Of a stretch of 64,000 bases of DNA, positions 10,087 through 18,969 are shown one piece after another. Below the pieces are notes generated by a model. It worked only from the letters and a program-made list of their open reading frames with translations, did not search any database and was not told the DNA's origin. Position 1 is the stretch's first letter; each line of letters starts with the position of its first letter. The position numbers were made by a program, and so were the translations under genes. Origin of the DNA: Methylomonas rhizoryzae (GTDB lineage: Bacteria > Pseudomonadota > Gammaproteobacteria > Methylococcales > Methylomonadaceae); the NCBI RefSeq assembly GCF_008632455.1, contig NZ_CP043929.1, positions 3,224,001 through 3,288,000 of the forward strand, in the 5' to 3' direction.

Positions 10087-10128
10087 GTGGGAGCGACGCG
10101 AGTCGCGAATTGAGACGTCGCTCCTGCG
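10087..10128. repeat. Copy of the GGGAGCGACG dispersed inverted repeat
   Basis: GTGGGAGCGACG is mirrored by CGTCGCTCC about 20 bases later, so the unit can form a hairpin. Related units occur near 14815, 14936, 21713, 48435 and 48661. It follows the stop of the PEP-CTERM gene. Confidence 0.6.
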
Positions 10129-10209
10129 TATCCGTACGCTTCTTGCTATCGTTACTCCGACATCAGCCGGAGTGCTCGCTGAACAATGACAACGTATCGT
10201 TGTTTGCAT

Positions 10210-10234
10210 ATAACGCCGGTTTATCCGGCGTTAT
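10210..10234. terminator. Strong 10 bp hairpin between convergent PEP-CTERM and VPLPA genes
   Basis: ATAACGCCGG and CCGGCGTTAT pair perfectly around the loop TTTAT. A smaller hairpin (ACAACG/CGTTGT) lies just before it at about 10191-10205. The position between two convergent genes suggests transcription termination from either side, although neither strand shows a long T-run. Confidence 0.5.
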
Positions 10235-10277
10235 TGCCATCCCTGGCCGTCTTCTCGACGAATCCCAAAGCAAAAAC

Positions 10278-11072
10278 TCAAGCCTGTAACGCTTGTTTAC
10301 GCTTACCCAAGCCCAGCATGCCCGCAAACGCGGTAGTGAATAACCAAACGGCTGCCGGCACCGGTACCGGCGCAGTCGTTAGCGTGGCGCTGTATTGCTG
10401 ACCGATAGCGGTACTGCCCGTGCCGTTACCGCCTATCCACAAACTGTAATGACCGGCCGCCAAATTCAAAAAGGTGATTTCCACCGAGTTGCCTACCAGC
10501 GAATAGTCGACGCCACCGTCGGAACTGGTAGTCGAGGCGTGCCCCAAGTAAACCAAATTGCTGGCCCCGCGGTTACCCGGATTATAAGGATCGGCGTTCC
10601 AGGAACCGTGCTTGCTGCTGGTGGTGGTTTCGTCCCAGTTTTCCCACAAGGTAAATCCCGGTACGAAAACGGAGCCCAAGGCGGCATCGGCTTCTACTTT
10701 GATAGTCAAATTGGCTGCCGAACTCAAGCTGATCAAGCCGAAGTCCAAGGCATTGCCCCAACTGGATGCCGGGTTCCATTTATTGTTATAGGTTTCGATG
10801 ACATAGCCGCTAGGCGCGCCTTCCGCCAAAGCGTCCGCGGTCGAGACTTCCAAGCTGGAACTGTCGCCATGGATGTGTGCCATCCAGGTTACCGGCAAAC
10901 GGCCGGTATAGTCGGTTGCGGCTCCACCGGTCCAGGTTCCGGCGCCGTTAGTGGCGTTGCCGTTCGCCAAACTGCTTGAGGTGTTGTACGACACGTGGGC
11001 TTGCGCGCTCGTGGCTCCCGTCAGCAACAAACCTATCGTTCCGGCCAGCGCTGATTTTTTATACTGATTCAT
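10278..11072 (-). CDS. VPLPA/PEP-CTERM-type sorted surface protein
   Basis: A 264-residue secreted protein. The start at 11072 is chosen because GGGAAAAGG lies just upstream and the product then opens with a clean signal peptide (MNQYKKSALAGTIG, cleavage after AQA). The frame remains open a further 132 bases upstream, but without signal-like sequence. The body is Gly/Ser/Asn-rich and predicted beta. The C-terminus carries the variant sorting signal VPVPAAVWLF, a hydrophobic segment, then GKRKQALQA. Family knowledge: a VPLPA-CTERM variant substrate of an exosortase. It has a different body from the PEP-CTERM gene on the other side of the hairpin, so the pair is not a recent duplication. Confidence 0.85.
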   Translation of the reverse strand: MNQYKKSALAGTIGLLLTGATSAQAHVSYNTSSSLANGNATNGAGTWTGGAATDYTGRLPVTWMAHIHGDSSSLEVSTADALAEGAPSGYVIETYNNKWNPASSWGNALDFGLISLSSAANLTIKVEADAALGSVFVPGFTLWENWDETTTSSKHGSWNADPYNPGNRGASNLVYLGHASTTSSDGGVDYSLVGNSVEITFLNLAAGHYSLWIGGNGTGSTAIGQQYSATLTTAPVPVPAAVWLFTTAFAGMLGLGKRKQALQA

Positions 11073-11319
11073 GCCTTTTCCCTGTGATCTATAAAATTCG
11101 GGTTGGATATCTAAGATGCGCTCACCTGACAGCCTACCGCCAGCAGGGTCGACCGCAGGGGCGCAACACAAATAGAGCAACCGACATGCCATTCCACAAG
11201 GCATTGATTTTAAATAGCTCTACTACACTAATTTCCAAAACATCGGTCAAAGCCCGCAAGAAAATCCGCGAAATAACATAGTTTCCCATTTCACAACGAT
11301 CGATCAGCGCCGTGACCGT

Positions 11320-12480
11320 CTATTGCTGGAAATCCGCAGTAGGACTCAGGTAATACACGCCGTCGTCGTGATTGACGACCCGTTGGTAGGGAATGAAATC
11401 CAGCTCGTGCAGTAACACGATAGCGTGGGTCTTGATCAAGCAATACACCCAATCGCCTTCGCGCAAGCCCATGCCGCGGTTAGCCGCCGGGGTAATTTCC
11501 GCCAATAAGATTATTCCGCAATCGATTTGCACGATGACGCTATCGCCGCGGGCAATGACGGCGCACACGCGTCCCTTGATTTGATTCTGGATAGAGATGC
11601 CTTGAATATAGTGATGCGACAACGCAATATCGTTGGCGCGTATGGCAATATCGACCTTGGTTCCCGGCTCCAATTGCGGACGATACGGCAAAGCCAGCGC
11701 ATAACCGCCAAAGCCGGCAAAACTGCAACCGCCGAGTTCCTCGTGGCATTGCATCTTGACCGTGACGATGTTGTCGGTTTGCCGCACGCCTAAAAAGCGC
11801 AAGACCTGCTGTCGTTTGGCCAACTCGCGGATAGGCCCGCTTTGCGCAATACGCCCGTGTTCCATGATTAGCAAGGTGTCGCTCAAGCACAGAAGTTCGG
11901 ACATCGATTGGCTGGCATAAATCACCGGAATGCCGAATTCGTATTGCAACCGTTTAAGTAAGGGCAACACTTGCTGACGACAGGATTCGGGCAGCGTCGC
12001 AAAAATATCGTCCAGCAACAACAATTTAGGGGATTGCAGCAAAGCGTAGGCCAATGCGACCCGCTGCCGCTGTTCGCCCGACAATTGACCTACCCGTTGA
12101 TCCAGCAAGTGGCTCAACTCCAAAAGACGCAGCAAAAACTCCACGGAAAACCAGCGCCGACGCCACGCCCAATACCGGCCAACCGAATGCAACACTTCCC
12201 TGACGGTTTGCCCGCTTCCCCGATAGGCCGCTTGCAACACCGCGCCTATCGGTCTGGCTGCGGCCGGCATTGCAATGCCATGCCGGCTGTCGAACAAAGC
12301 AACGCCGTCCAGCAAAATATATCCGCTTTGCGGTTGCAAGGTACCGGCAATGATTTCCAGCAACGTGCTTTTTCCGGCACCGGCCTCGCCGTACAAACCC
12401 GCACCGCTTGCTTGCACATTGAGTTCCGCCGCCAGTTCAAAGTAACCGCGGCGTAGTTTGACGTTGACTTCCAATTGCAT
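11320..12480 (-). CDS. ModC-like ABC ATPase with degenerate catalytic residues
   Basis: A 386-residue protein built like ModC: an ABC domain (about 1-235) and a C-terminal TOBE/Mop region. Walker A (GEAGAGKST), the Q-loop Gln and the signature (LSGEQRQRVALA) are present. Two key catalytic positions differ: the Walker B motif is LLLLDD, so the catalytic Glu is Asp158, and the switch His after it is Gln191 (YASQS instead of YVSHS). The D-loop is also unusual (ATLPES). It probably binds ATP but hydrolyses it poorly or not at all. It is the last gene of the molybdate operon, 84 bp after the molbindin gene, and a canonical modC lies two genes upstream. Inference: regulatory or heterodimer partner rather than the main motor. 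Confidence 0.85.
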   Translation of the reverse strand: MQLEVNVKLRRGYFELAAELNVQASGAGLYGEAGAGKSTLLEIIAGTLQPQSGYILLDGVALFDSRHGIAMPAAARPIGAVLQAAYRGSGQTVREVLHSVGRYWAWRRRWFSVEFLLRLLELSHLLDQRVGQLSGEQRQRVALAYALLQSPKLLLLDDIFATLPESCRQQVLPLLKRLQYEFGIPVIYASQSMSELLCLSDTLLIMEHGRIAQSGPIRELAKRQQVLRFLGVRQTDNIVTVKMQCHEELGGCSFAGFGGYALALPYRPQLEPGTKVDIAIRANDIALSHHYIQGISIQNQIKGRVCAVIARGDSVIVQIDCGIILLAEITPAANRGMGLREGDWVYCLIKTHAIVLLHELDFIPYQRVVNHDDGVYYLSPTADFQQ

Positions 12481-12564
12481 AAACGCCTACTCCCACTGTT
12501 GCGAAAACACGCTGTTTAAGAAATTTTCGGTGCCGCCTTGTCGCGATAGCCTAAGTACAGTCCG

Positions 12565-12993
12565 TCAATTGGCGATGGCAAGGATGACTGCACCCGCTTT
12601 AAACACGACCGTCGCCGGTTGGCCCACCCGCAACCTCAAGTTTTCGATGCTGTCGTTGGTCACGGTGGAGGCGATTTTTTGCCCGCCGGCGAGTTCCAAA
12701 TCGATTTCCGCATTGACCGCTCCCGGTTTGATCGCGGTCACCACACCCGGCAGTTGATTGCGGGCCGACAACCGATACCCGCCGAAATCGGTAACAAGGA
12801 TGATTTGCGGGGCTTTGACCATCGCAATGGCCGGCACACCCGCTTTTACCCCTAATGTCTCGACCGAGTCCTTGGTAATGGAGGCAACGATCGTTTCTCC
12901 GCCGGGCAAGCCGACATGCACTTCCGCATTGACCGCACCGATTACCACTTCACTGACCACACCGCTAAATTGATTGCGCGCACTGGCTTGCAT
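12565..12993 (-). CDS. Molbindin, two tandem Mop domains
   Basis: A 142-residue protein made of two Mop repeats of about 70 residues. Each starts SARNQ(F/L) and has a G-AVNAE- strand, a T-DS-E-L segment and a PA-(A/V)-(V/F)KA end. Mop domains bind molybdate or tungstate as oligomers, so this is probably a cytoplasmic store or buffer. The start at 12993 has AGGAG 8 bases upstream. The same frame is open further upstream but there overlaps modC. It lies 17 bp after modC in the same operon. Confidence 0.9.
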   Translation of the reverse strand: MQASARNQFSGVVSEVVIGAVNAEVHVGLPGGETIVASITKDSVETLGVKAGVPAIAMVKAPQIILVTDFGGYRLSARNQLPGVVTAIKPGAVNAEIDLELAGGQKIASTVTNDSIENLRLRVGQPATVVFKAGAVILAIAN

Positions 12994-13010
12994 AAACTTG
13001 CTCCTAAAAT

Positions 13011-14090
13011 TTATCTCAATATCGATGAACCCTTGATTTGCACATAAACCGGCATCCCGACATGCAAGTTCAACGCCAGCAGGGATTTTCGAGTAATACG
13101 CGCCAATAAGGCCTGTTGTCCTACGTTTAAAGCAACTACGTTTTGACCGTCGACCGCATCGTTCAAACCGGTCACGGTCGCCGGCAATACATTCAAAATA
13201 CTGGTAGCCGCCGGCCGCTCCAATGCGATACTGATGTCGCTGGCATTCAGTTGCAATCTGAACTCGCTGCCTACCGGCGCATCCACCAGCGGCACACACA
13301 ATTCCCCGCCATCGAACTTAACGTGGGTCAGGTGGTAGTCCGGCTCGTGGCTCGCTACGGACACCGGCCAAACCACGGCAGCCTGTTTTTCCAGGGCTAA
13401 GGGCAAATCCAGGCGGCTCAAGGTTTGCGCCAAAGGCCCGGCCGCTTGCACCCGGCCTTTTGCCAATACCACCATGTAATCGGCAAGCTGAGCCACCTCA
13501 TGCCGGGAATGGGTGACGTACAACACCGGCATGCGCAACTCCTTATGCATGTCGATCAAATAAGGCAGAATTTCCTGCTTGCGCTGTTCGTCCAACGCCG
13601 ACAAGGGCTCGTCCATCAGCAATATCTTGGGATTAAGCGCCAAGGCCCTGGCTATCGCCACCCGCTGCCGCTCGCCGCCCGACAGGCCGGCCGGCATCCG
13701 TTGCAACAAATGGCCGATTCCCAATAATTCGATGACGTGCGCCATGTCGCCGTTGGCTTTTTGCTGTCTCAAACGTTTGACGCCGAACTGCAAATTGCCC
13801 GCTACCGTTAAATGCGGAAATAAATTGGCCTCCTGAAACACATAACCCAACGCGCGTTGGTAAGTCGGCACGAACACCGAACGGGCGCTGTCTTGCCAAA
13901 CGTCGTCGCCAATCTGCAAATAGCCGTTGCCGGCCTGTTGCAATCCGGCCACGCAGCGCAACAAACTGGTCTTGCCGGAGCCGGACGGCCCGAACAACAC
14001 AGTGATGCCGGTACCCGGCAAAGTTAAATCGACGTCCAGCGAAAATTGGCCGTAGTTCAAGTTAAAACGGGCTGAAATCGGATTGAGCAT
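13011..14090 (-). CDS. modC: ModC, molybdate ABC transporter ATPase
   Basis: A 359-residue ATPase with a full motif set: Walker A GPSGSGKTS, Q-loop in YVFQEANLFP, signature LSGGERQRVAIA, Walker B ILLMDEPLSALD and switch His in YVTHSRHEV. A C-terminal Mop/TOBE domain follows (about residues 290-359). The gene starts at 14090, sharing one base with the modB stop (TAATG), so translation is coupled. The frame is also open far upstream, across modB, but that part reads as non-protein. It powers ModB-dependent molybdate import. The contrast with the degenerate ATPase two genes downstream is clear. Confidence 0.95.
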   Translation of the reverse strand: MLNPISARFNLNYGQFSLDVDLTLPGTGITVLFGPSGSGKTSLLRCVAGLQQAGNGYLQIGDDVWQDSARSVFVPTYQRALGYVFQEANLFPHLTVAGNLQFGVKRLRQQKANGDMAHVIELLGIGHLLQRMPAGLSGGERQRVAIARALALNPKILLMDEPLSALDEQRKQEILPYLIDMHKELRMPVLYVTHSRHEVAQLADYMVVLAKGRVQAAGPLAQTLSRLDLPLALEKQAAVVWPVSVASHEPDYHLTHVKFDGGELCVPLVDAPVGSEFRLQLNASDISIALERPAATSILNVLPATVTGLNDAVDGQNVVALNVGQQALLARITRKSLLALNLHVGMPVYVQIKGSSILR

Positions 14091-14773
14091 TAGGTCAAGG
14101 GATGCGCGACTGGCTGGGTTTTTAATGCGGTATAAAGCACCAGCAACACCAAAAAAGAAAACAGCAGCAAACCACCGGCTAAAGCATGGGCTTGCCCCAG
14201 CTCCAAGGCTTCCACATGGTTGTAGATTTGCACCGACACGACACGGGTTTTGTCCGGAATGTTGCCGCCCACCATCAACACCACGCCGAACTCGCCGACG
14301 GTATGCGCGAAGCCTAAAATCGCTGCGGTCAAAAAACCCGGTCGGGCCAACGGCATAACCACGTGAAAAAAAGTATCCAGCGGTCCTGCCCGCAAAGTCG
14401 CCGCCGCCTCCAAGGCCTGGGGCCCGATGCCGGCAAATGAAGCCTGCAAAGGCTGCACCACGAAAGGCAGGGAATACAGTACCGACGCGACCACCAGTCC
14501 GGCGAAGGTAAACGGCAAGGTACCCATGCCCAAAGCACTGGTCAGCTTGCCTATCGGCCCATTCGGACCCAGCAAAATCAAGAGATAAAAACCCAGCACG
14601 GTAGGCGGCAACACCAAAGGCAAGGCCACCAAGGCGTTGCATAAGCCCTTCCAACGCGACTGAGTTCGGGCCAGCCACCAAGCCAGCGGCGTGCCGAAAA
14701 TGAGCATTAAACAAGTGGCCACGCCGGAAACCTTGAAGGTCAACCACAACGTGGCGAAATCCGCTGAATTCAC
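14090..14773 (-). CDS. modB: ModB, molybdate ABC transporter permease
   Basis: A 227-residue inner-membrane permease with about five membrane segments and the cytoplasmic EAA-type loop (EAAATLRAGPLDTFF, then MPLARPGFL) that docks on ModC. Family length is typical. It overlaps modC by one base and is separated from modA by about 236 bp filled with dispersed repeats, so modA transcripts may be partly stopped or processed there. Confidence 0.95.
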   Translation of the reverse strand: MNSADFATLWLTFKVSGVATCLMLIFGTPLAWWLARTQSRWKGLCNALVALPLVLPPTVLGFYLLILLGPNGPIGKLTSALGMGTLPFTFAGLVVASVLYSLPFVVQPLQASFAGIGPQALEAAATLRAGPLDTFFHVVMPLARPGFLTAAILGFAHTVGEFGVVLMVGGNIPDKTRVVSVQIYNHVEALELGQAHALAGGLLLFSFLVLLVLYTALKTQPVAHPLT

Positions 14774-14783
14774 ACTAACAACT

Positions 14784-15007
14784 CCTTACTATGTAAGTCA
14801 TGACCATGAAAGTCATGGTGGGAACGACAGATAGCCGCGATTCGCAAGGCCCTCATCGCGACTATGCGTCGCTCCTACCAAACTACCTTTCATTTGCCGG
14901 GGCGGTTGCCAAGCCTTCATGGTAGTTACTATGAAAATCATCGTGAGGGCGGGGCGATGCCCTTGTCGCGCATAGCCTTTCGAATCGCCACCGGGCGTCG
15001 CTCCCAT
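14784..15007. repeat. Two neighbouring copies of dispersed repeats between modA and modB
   Basis: The first unit (about 14784-14930) begins TTACTATGTAAGTCATG, contains an inverted pair GGTGGGAACGAC / GTCGCTCCTACC, then the segment TTTCATTTGCCGGGGCGGTT (from 14889) and an end CTTCATGGTAGTTAC. The second (about 14931-15007) repeats an ATGAAAATCATCGTG head and ends CGTCGCTCCCA. Very similar sequence occurs at 48417-48539 and 54017-54114. Confidence 0.7.
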
Positions 15008-15009
15008 TA

Positions 15010-15819
15010 TCAATGCTTTTCATCGGCGGGGGGATTTGCCACGACTTCGCGCCCGTTAGGCAAGCGATAGCCGTAACGTTCGATAATCGCCAAAGCTGGC
15101 GGCGACTTCAGAAATGCCATCAACGCCGATGCCGCCGGGTTTTGCGCACCGGCCTTCATTAACACGGCGTCTTGCCGAATCGGCATATGCAATTCTGTCG
15201 GCACTACCCAACCCGAACCTTCGCCGATGCCGCCGCCATCGGCGATCACTTGCGACAACGCGATGAAACCCAATTCGGCATTGCCGGTACTGACGAATTC
15301 TTGGGCTTGAGAAATATTTTCGCCATACACCAACAAAGGCTGCAGTTTGTCGTATACCTTCAGTTTGTTCATGACCTCCACGGCGGCAACACCGTAGGGC
15401 GCCAGTTTCGGATCCGCCAACGCCAAATGTTGAAAACCGCCTTTGTGCAATATTTGCCCATCGGCGTCCACCGCACCCGGTTTGGCCGACCACAGTAGCA
15501 AAGTACCTAGCGCATAGGTAAAACGGCTGCCGGCCAGCGCAACCCCTTCTTGTTCCAATCGTAGCGGCTTATCGCCGTCGGCGGATAAAAACACTTCGAA
15601 CGGTGCCCCGTTCAGCAATTGCGATGCGAATTTACCGGACGAACCGAAGGCTAAATTCGCCCCGTAGCCGGTTTGCTTTTCGAATTCGGCGGCAATCTCG
15701 CTCATCGGCTTGGTAAAGTTGGAAGCCACCGCCACCAACACCGTTTCGGCCTGCGCCGTAAACGAATACAGGAATAAACAAGCAGCCAAGCAAACGCTTT
15801 GCCTAAGGTAGGTGACCAT
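15010..15819 (-). CDS. modA: ModA, periplasmic molybdate-binding protein
   Basis: A 269-residue protein with a signal peptide (cleavage after FTAQA, near residue 24) and the ModA fold hallmarks: AVASNFTKPM, the anion-binding FGSSGKFASQL, and ADGDKPL. It delivers molybdate (or tungstate) to ModBC. AGGAG lies 7 bases before the ATG. The gene follows a porin-like gene by 54 bp and starts the canonical modABC order. No ModE regulator was found nearby. Confidence 0.93.
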   Translation of the reverse strand: MVTYLRQSVCLAACLFLYSFTAQAETVLVAVASNFTKPMSEIAAEFEKQTGYGANLAFGSSGKFASQLLNGAPFEVFLSADGDKPLRLEQEGVALAGSRFTYALGTLLLWSAKPGAVDADGQILHKGGFQHLALADPKLAPYGVAAVEVMNKLKVYDKLQPLLVYGENISQAQEFVSTGNAELGFIALSQVIADGGGIGEGSGWVVPTELHMPIRQDAVLMKAGAQNPAASALMAFLKSPPALAIIERYGYRLPNGREVVANPPADEKH

Positions 15820-15873
15820 CGATTTCTCCTGGTTGATTCTTAAAAAGATACATGCACTATGCCTACGGCGGTT

Positions 15874-17367
15874 TTAAAATCTCAGCTGACTTTGCAGGTA
15901 AACATAATCCACGTCGCCCTCGGCCGGTGCCGACGGCGCGTGTTGGGCAAACGCCCCTTTAAACAAATGCGCCCAGGCGGCTTCGAAATTTAAACTGCTG
16001 TTGAAATCCCAGCGGGCCGTCAATTCCAGTTGATGTCCAATATCGCCGCCGCTTTTTCCGGTTTTATCGCGCAGGCCGGCTGTCGTCCAACTGTCGGTAT
16101 CGGACGCCAACCAGAAGTAGCGGTGCCTGACACTCATTTGCACATCGCTACGCGGCGAAATACCGATGCCGTATCCCGGCGTATTGATGTTGCTGCGCGC
16201 GAAGGCGCCGTAAATACCGGTCGGGCCGAACTCGAAACGGCGCGCACCATACAGCGTATCGAAGCGCTGGTCGAGGTTGTCGTTAGGGTCTTCGTCGCCG
16301 CTGGCGTAATCGTAATCCAGGCCGAATCGAGGCGACCAGGGCACGTCTAAGGTGTAACCAAGACTGACATGCTCATACCAAGCGGCGTGATCCAAGTCTT
16401 TGCCGTCGCTGTTGGCGGTGGTTTTTCTAACCGTACCCAATTGCCCTATCGCTTCCAGTTCGAAATCGAGTTTGGCTTTGGCCGGTTTCAGGTAAAAACG
16501 CATACCAGGCGTGAAGTAACGGCGGTTACGAGTGGGGTTTCGAATGCTGTCGCCTTCATCCAAATGGTAAAGATAAGCCTCGGCGTTTATACCCCAAAGC
16601 AAATCGTACAGCTCCAAAAATCCGCCGGAAAACCAGGTATGCGTGTCTTCCTCATCGAATTCGTGCGTTTCGGCCAGGATTGCCTTTTCCTTGTCCGGAA
16701 AACGCAACACCGGCATGGTTACGAAACCGGTAAAGGCCCACTGACTGTAATCGGTAACACGCAATTTCACCCCGGTAAAACTATTGATGGTATTTCTAAG
16801 GGCATTACGCGCCACCAAACGCCGGCTGCCGATATTCAAGGTTTGCCTACCGGCCGTCGCGTCGGCCCCTATACCGCTATAAAACAGATTCTGCTCCGCC
16901 CAGTTGAGGTAGCCCTGGATGAAATCGGCGTTGTCGGCGTGAGTGGTGTTGAGGTCCGAATCCTTGTCGCTCAACAGCGCGCGAGCATCGACGAATTCCG
17001 CTCCCGCCCGCAACTTGCCCAGATTGGCTTCCAGCCAAAACGCGGTTTGCAATGCGATTTGTTGGTCGCCGCCGCTGCCGGAGGCCTTGAACGCGTTGTC
17101 GAAAGTCTCATAGCGGGTACGCTGCTCCACAGACATCGATAACCAATCCGGCAATTTCAACATGTCATGCAAATTCCACACCGGCTTTTCATATTTCCCG
17201 CCCCCCAACAAAGGATCGTGCATTTGGCTGGAGAACGCCGCAAAAGGCGGCCGGATGTATTTAGGTTTCTCCGCCGCTTCGACAACTTCGCAAGCTAAAA
17301 ACGTGCATGCGCTTAACAACGAAAGAGGTAAGGCGGTGCTTGCGCGACCGACCGGTTGTATCGCCAT
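15874..17367 (-). CDS. Outer-membrane porin of the alginate-export (AlgE-like) family
   Basis: A 497-residue exported protein. The start at 17367 puts a signal peptide (about residues 1-31) at the N-terminus; the frame extends 132 bases further upstream to an ATG, but that part looks noncoding. The body shows alternating beta strands with many aromatic and acidic residues, features of an 18-strand barrel, and motifs such as EQRTRYETFDNAF, RQTLNIGSRRLVARNA and WYEHVSLGYTLD typical of the alginate-export domain family. The protein ends in YVYLQSQLRF, with the terminal Phe of outer-membrane barrels. It lies directly upstream of modA (54 bp) on the same strand, so a role in getting molybdate or another oxyanion across the outer membrane is a reasonable inference. 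No alginate biosynthesis genes are present. Confidence 0.85.
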   Translation of the reverse strand: MAIQPVGRASTALPLSLLSACTFLACEVVEAAEKPKYIRPPFAAFSSQMHDPLLGGGKYEKPVWNLHDMLKLPDWLSMSVEQRTRYETFDNAFKASGSGGDQQIALQTAFWLEANLGKLRAGAEFVDARALLSDKDSDLNTTHADNADFIQGYLNWAEQNLFYSGIGADATAGRQTLNIGSRRLVARNALRNTINSFTGVKLRVTDYSQWAFTGFVTMPVLRFPDKEKAILAETHEFDEEDTHTWFSGGFLELYDLLWGINAEAYLYHLDEGDSIRNPTRNRRYFTPGMRFYLKPAKAKLDFELEAIGQLGTVRKTTANSDGKDLDHAAWYEHVSLGYTLDVPWSPRFGLDYDYASGDEDPNDNLDQRFDTLYGARRFEFGPTGIYGAFARSNINTPGYGIGISPRSDVQMSVRHRYFWLASDTDSWTTAGLRDKTGKSGGDIGHQLELTARWDFNSSLNFEAAWAHLFKGAFAQHAPSAPAEGDVDYVYLQSQLRF

Positions 17368-17681
17368 AGGGAGCCTGCTGTGTCTGTTAGTTGATAGATT
17401 TCTTCCTCGCCTTGAATACCGCGCAAGGCATGGTCGTTGGGGCCAGTTTAATTCGTTATGTACAAAAGTAAATAACGAAACGCAAAATGGTTTATTCACC
17501 CTGGTTAAATAACAGAGCGATCACAAGGTTATTGCGCCGGGAAAACGCGTTGGATTTGCCGACAAGCTAGCTTGCGCCAATACAATATCAGGCAGGAGAG
17601 AGGCAAACATCCCGATACGGCGCCGCAAATCCGGCTAGCGGATAGCGGCTCGGGAAGGCAGAAGAAGAACGCTAGAAAAAA

Positions 17682-18953
17682 CTATGGAGCGCTTGGCGAC
17701 AAACCGCGGCAATAAACGGCGTACCCCGCTATGTAGCAATAGCATAAGGCCGGCAGAACCAATGCCGCCTGGATACCGAACGCATCGGCCAATGCGCCTT
17801 TCAGCAACGGCACAATCGCACCGCCGACTATCGCTGCGCACAAGATGCCGGAGCCCTGGCCGGTGTGTTCGGCCAAGCCGGTTAAAGCCAGGGAAAACAG
17901 GGTCGGAAACATCACCGAATTGCATAGCCCTACGGCGATCAAACTCCACATGGCCGGCTGGCCGCTGGCAATAGCCGCGGTAACGACCAGCAAAACCGCC
18001 GTTGCCGCATGACCGGCCAGTACCCGAGCCGGATGGAAATGGCGCATCACTACCGCGCCGACAAAACGACCCGCCATAGCGCCACCCCAATAAAACGCCA
18101 GGAAACGGCCGGCTTGCGCTTCCGGCAAACCCGCAATATCGCTTTGCCCGAGGAAACTCACCATAAAGCTGCCGATAGCGACTTCGGCACCCACGTACAA
18201 AAAGATGGCAACAGCACCCCAACGTAAATGCGGATAGGCCCAGGCATTGGCATGAACAGGCACTTTGCCGCCGCCGGTTTCGACGTTTGTCACTATCGCC
18301 GGTAGACGCAACACCGCAAACAGGCATGCCAACAAAAACAATACCCCGGCCAAGCCCAAATAAGGCAGTTGCACGCTTGCAGCCTGCGCCGCTTGATAAG
18401 CCGCCAATTCGGCCGCGTCCAAACCTTGCAACTGCGTTTCGCTTTTCACCGCTACCGCCATGATCAGCGCCGAACCGAAAAACGGCGCGAGCGTGGTACC
18501 CAACGAATTGAAGGCCTGAGTCAAGGTCAGACGGCTGGACGCGGTTTCGGGGCTGCCCAACACGGTCACGTAAGGATTGGCGGCAACTTGCAACAAGGTG
18601 ATGCCGGAGGCCAATACGAAAAACGCGCCCAGAAACAGCGGATAGCTATGCAGGCCGGCCGCCGGATAAAACAGCAAACAACCACTGGCGGCAACCGCTA
18701 AACCGACCACGATACCGCGCCGATAACCCAGTTTTTCCACCAGATAACCGCTGGGCAGCGACATCACGAAGTAAGCGGCAAAAAAACAGAATTGCACCAG
18801 CATGGCTTGGGTGTAATTCAGGGTAAAAACCGCCTTCAAATGCGGGATCAAAATATCGTTCAGGCAGGTGATGAAGCCCCAGATGAAAAACAAGGACGTC
18901 AGCACAGCCAAGGCCGGGGTTTGATTGGTTCGGGTCGTTGGATTCGCCGACAT
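17682..18953 (-). CDS. FucP/GluP-type MFS sugar:H+ symporter
   Basis: A 423-residue transporter with about 12 membrane segments. Diagnostic stretches of the FucP/glucose-galactose branch are FFIWGFITCLNDILIPHLK near the N-terminus, PSGYLVEKLGYRRGI and QVAANPYVTVLG. It probably imports a hexose by proton symport. The start at 18953 is chosen because GGAG lies just upstream; an earlier start would overlap the beta-glucosidase gene. The 16 bp gap to that gene suggests one operon that cuts a beta-glucoside outside the cytoplasm and imports the released sugar. The exact sugar cannot be read from the sequence. Confidence 0.9.
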   Translation of the reverse strand: MSANPTTRTNQTPALAVLTSLFFIWGFITCLNDILIPHLKAVFTLNYTQAMLVQFCFFAAYFVMSLPSGYLVEKLGYRRGIVVGLAVAASGCLLFYPAAGLHSYPLFLGAFFVLASGITLLQVAANPYVTVLGSPETASSRLTLTQAFNSLGTTLAPFFGSALIMAVAVKSETQLQGLDAAELAAYQAAQAASVQLPYLGLAGVLFLLACLFAVLRLPAIVTNVETGGGKVPVHANAWAYPHLRWGAVAIFLYVGAEVAIGSFMVSFLGQSDIAGLPEAQAGRFLAFYWGGAMAGRFVGAVVMRHFHPARVLAGHAATAVLLVVTAAIASGQPAMWSLIAVGLCNSVMFPTLFSLALTGLAEHTGQGSGILCAAIVGGAIVPLLKGALADAFGIQAALVLPALCYCYIAGYAVYCRGLSPSAP

Positions 18954-18969
18954 CCTTAACTCCATTTGC

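Noticed and set aside
13011..14747. Single 578-codon frame suggesting a ModB-ModC fusion
   Set aside because: The upstream part is the wrong frame across modB. The real ModB is in another frame, and modC starts at the TAATG junction at 14090.
14864..15070. Short open frames that share the peptide pattern FHLPGRLPSLH (also near 48309-48539 and 53872-54114)
   Set aside because: They are translations of the dispersed repeat in its preferred open frame; starts lie in unrelated flanks and no ribosome sites precede them.
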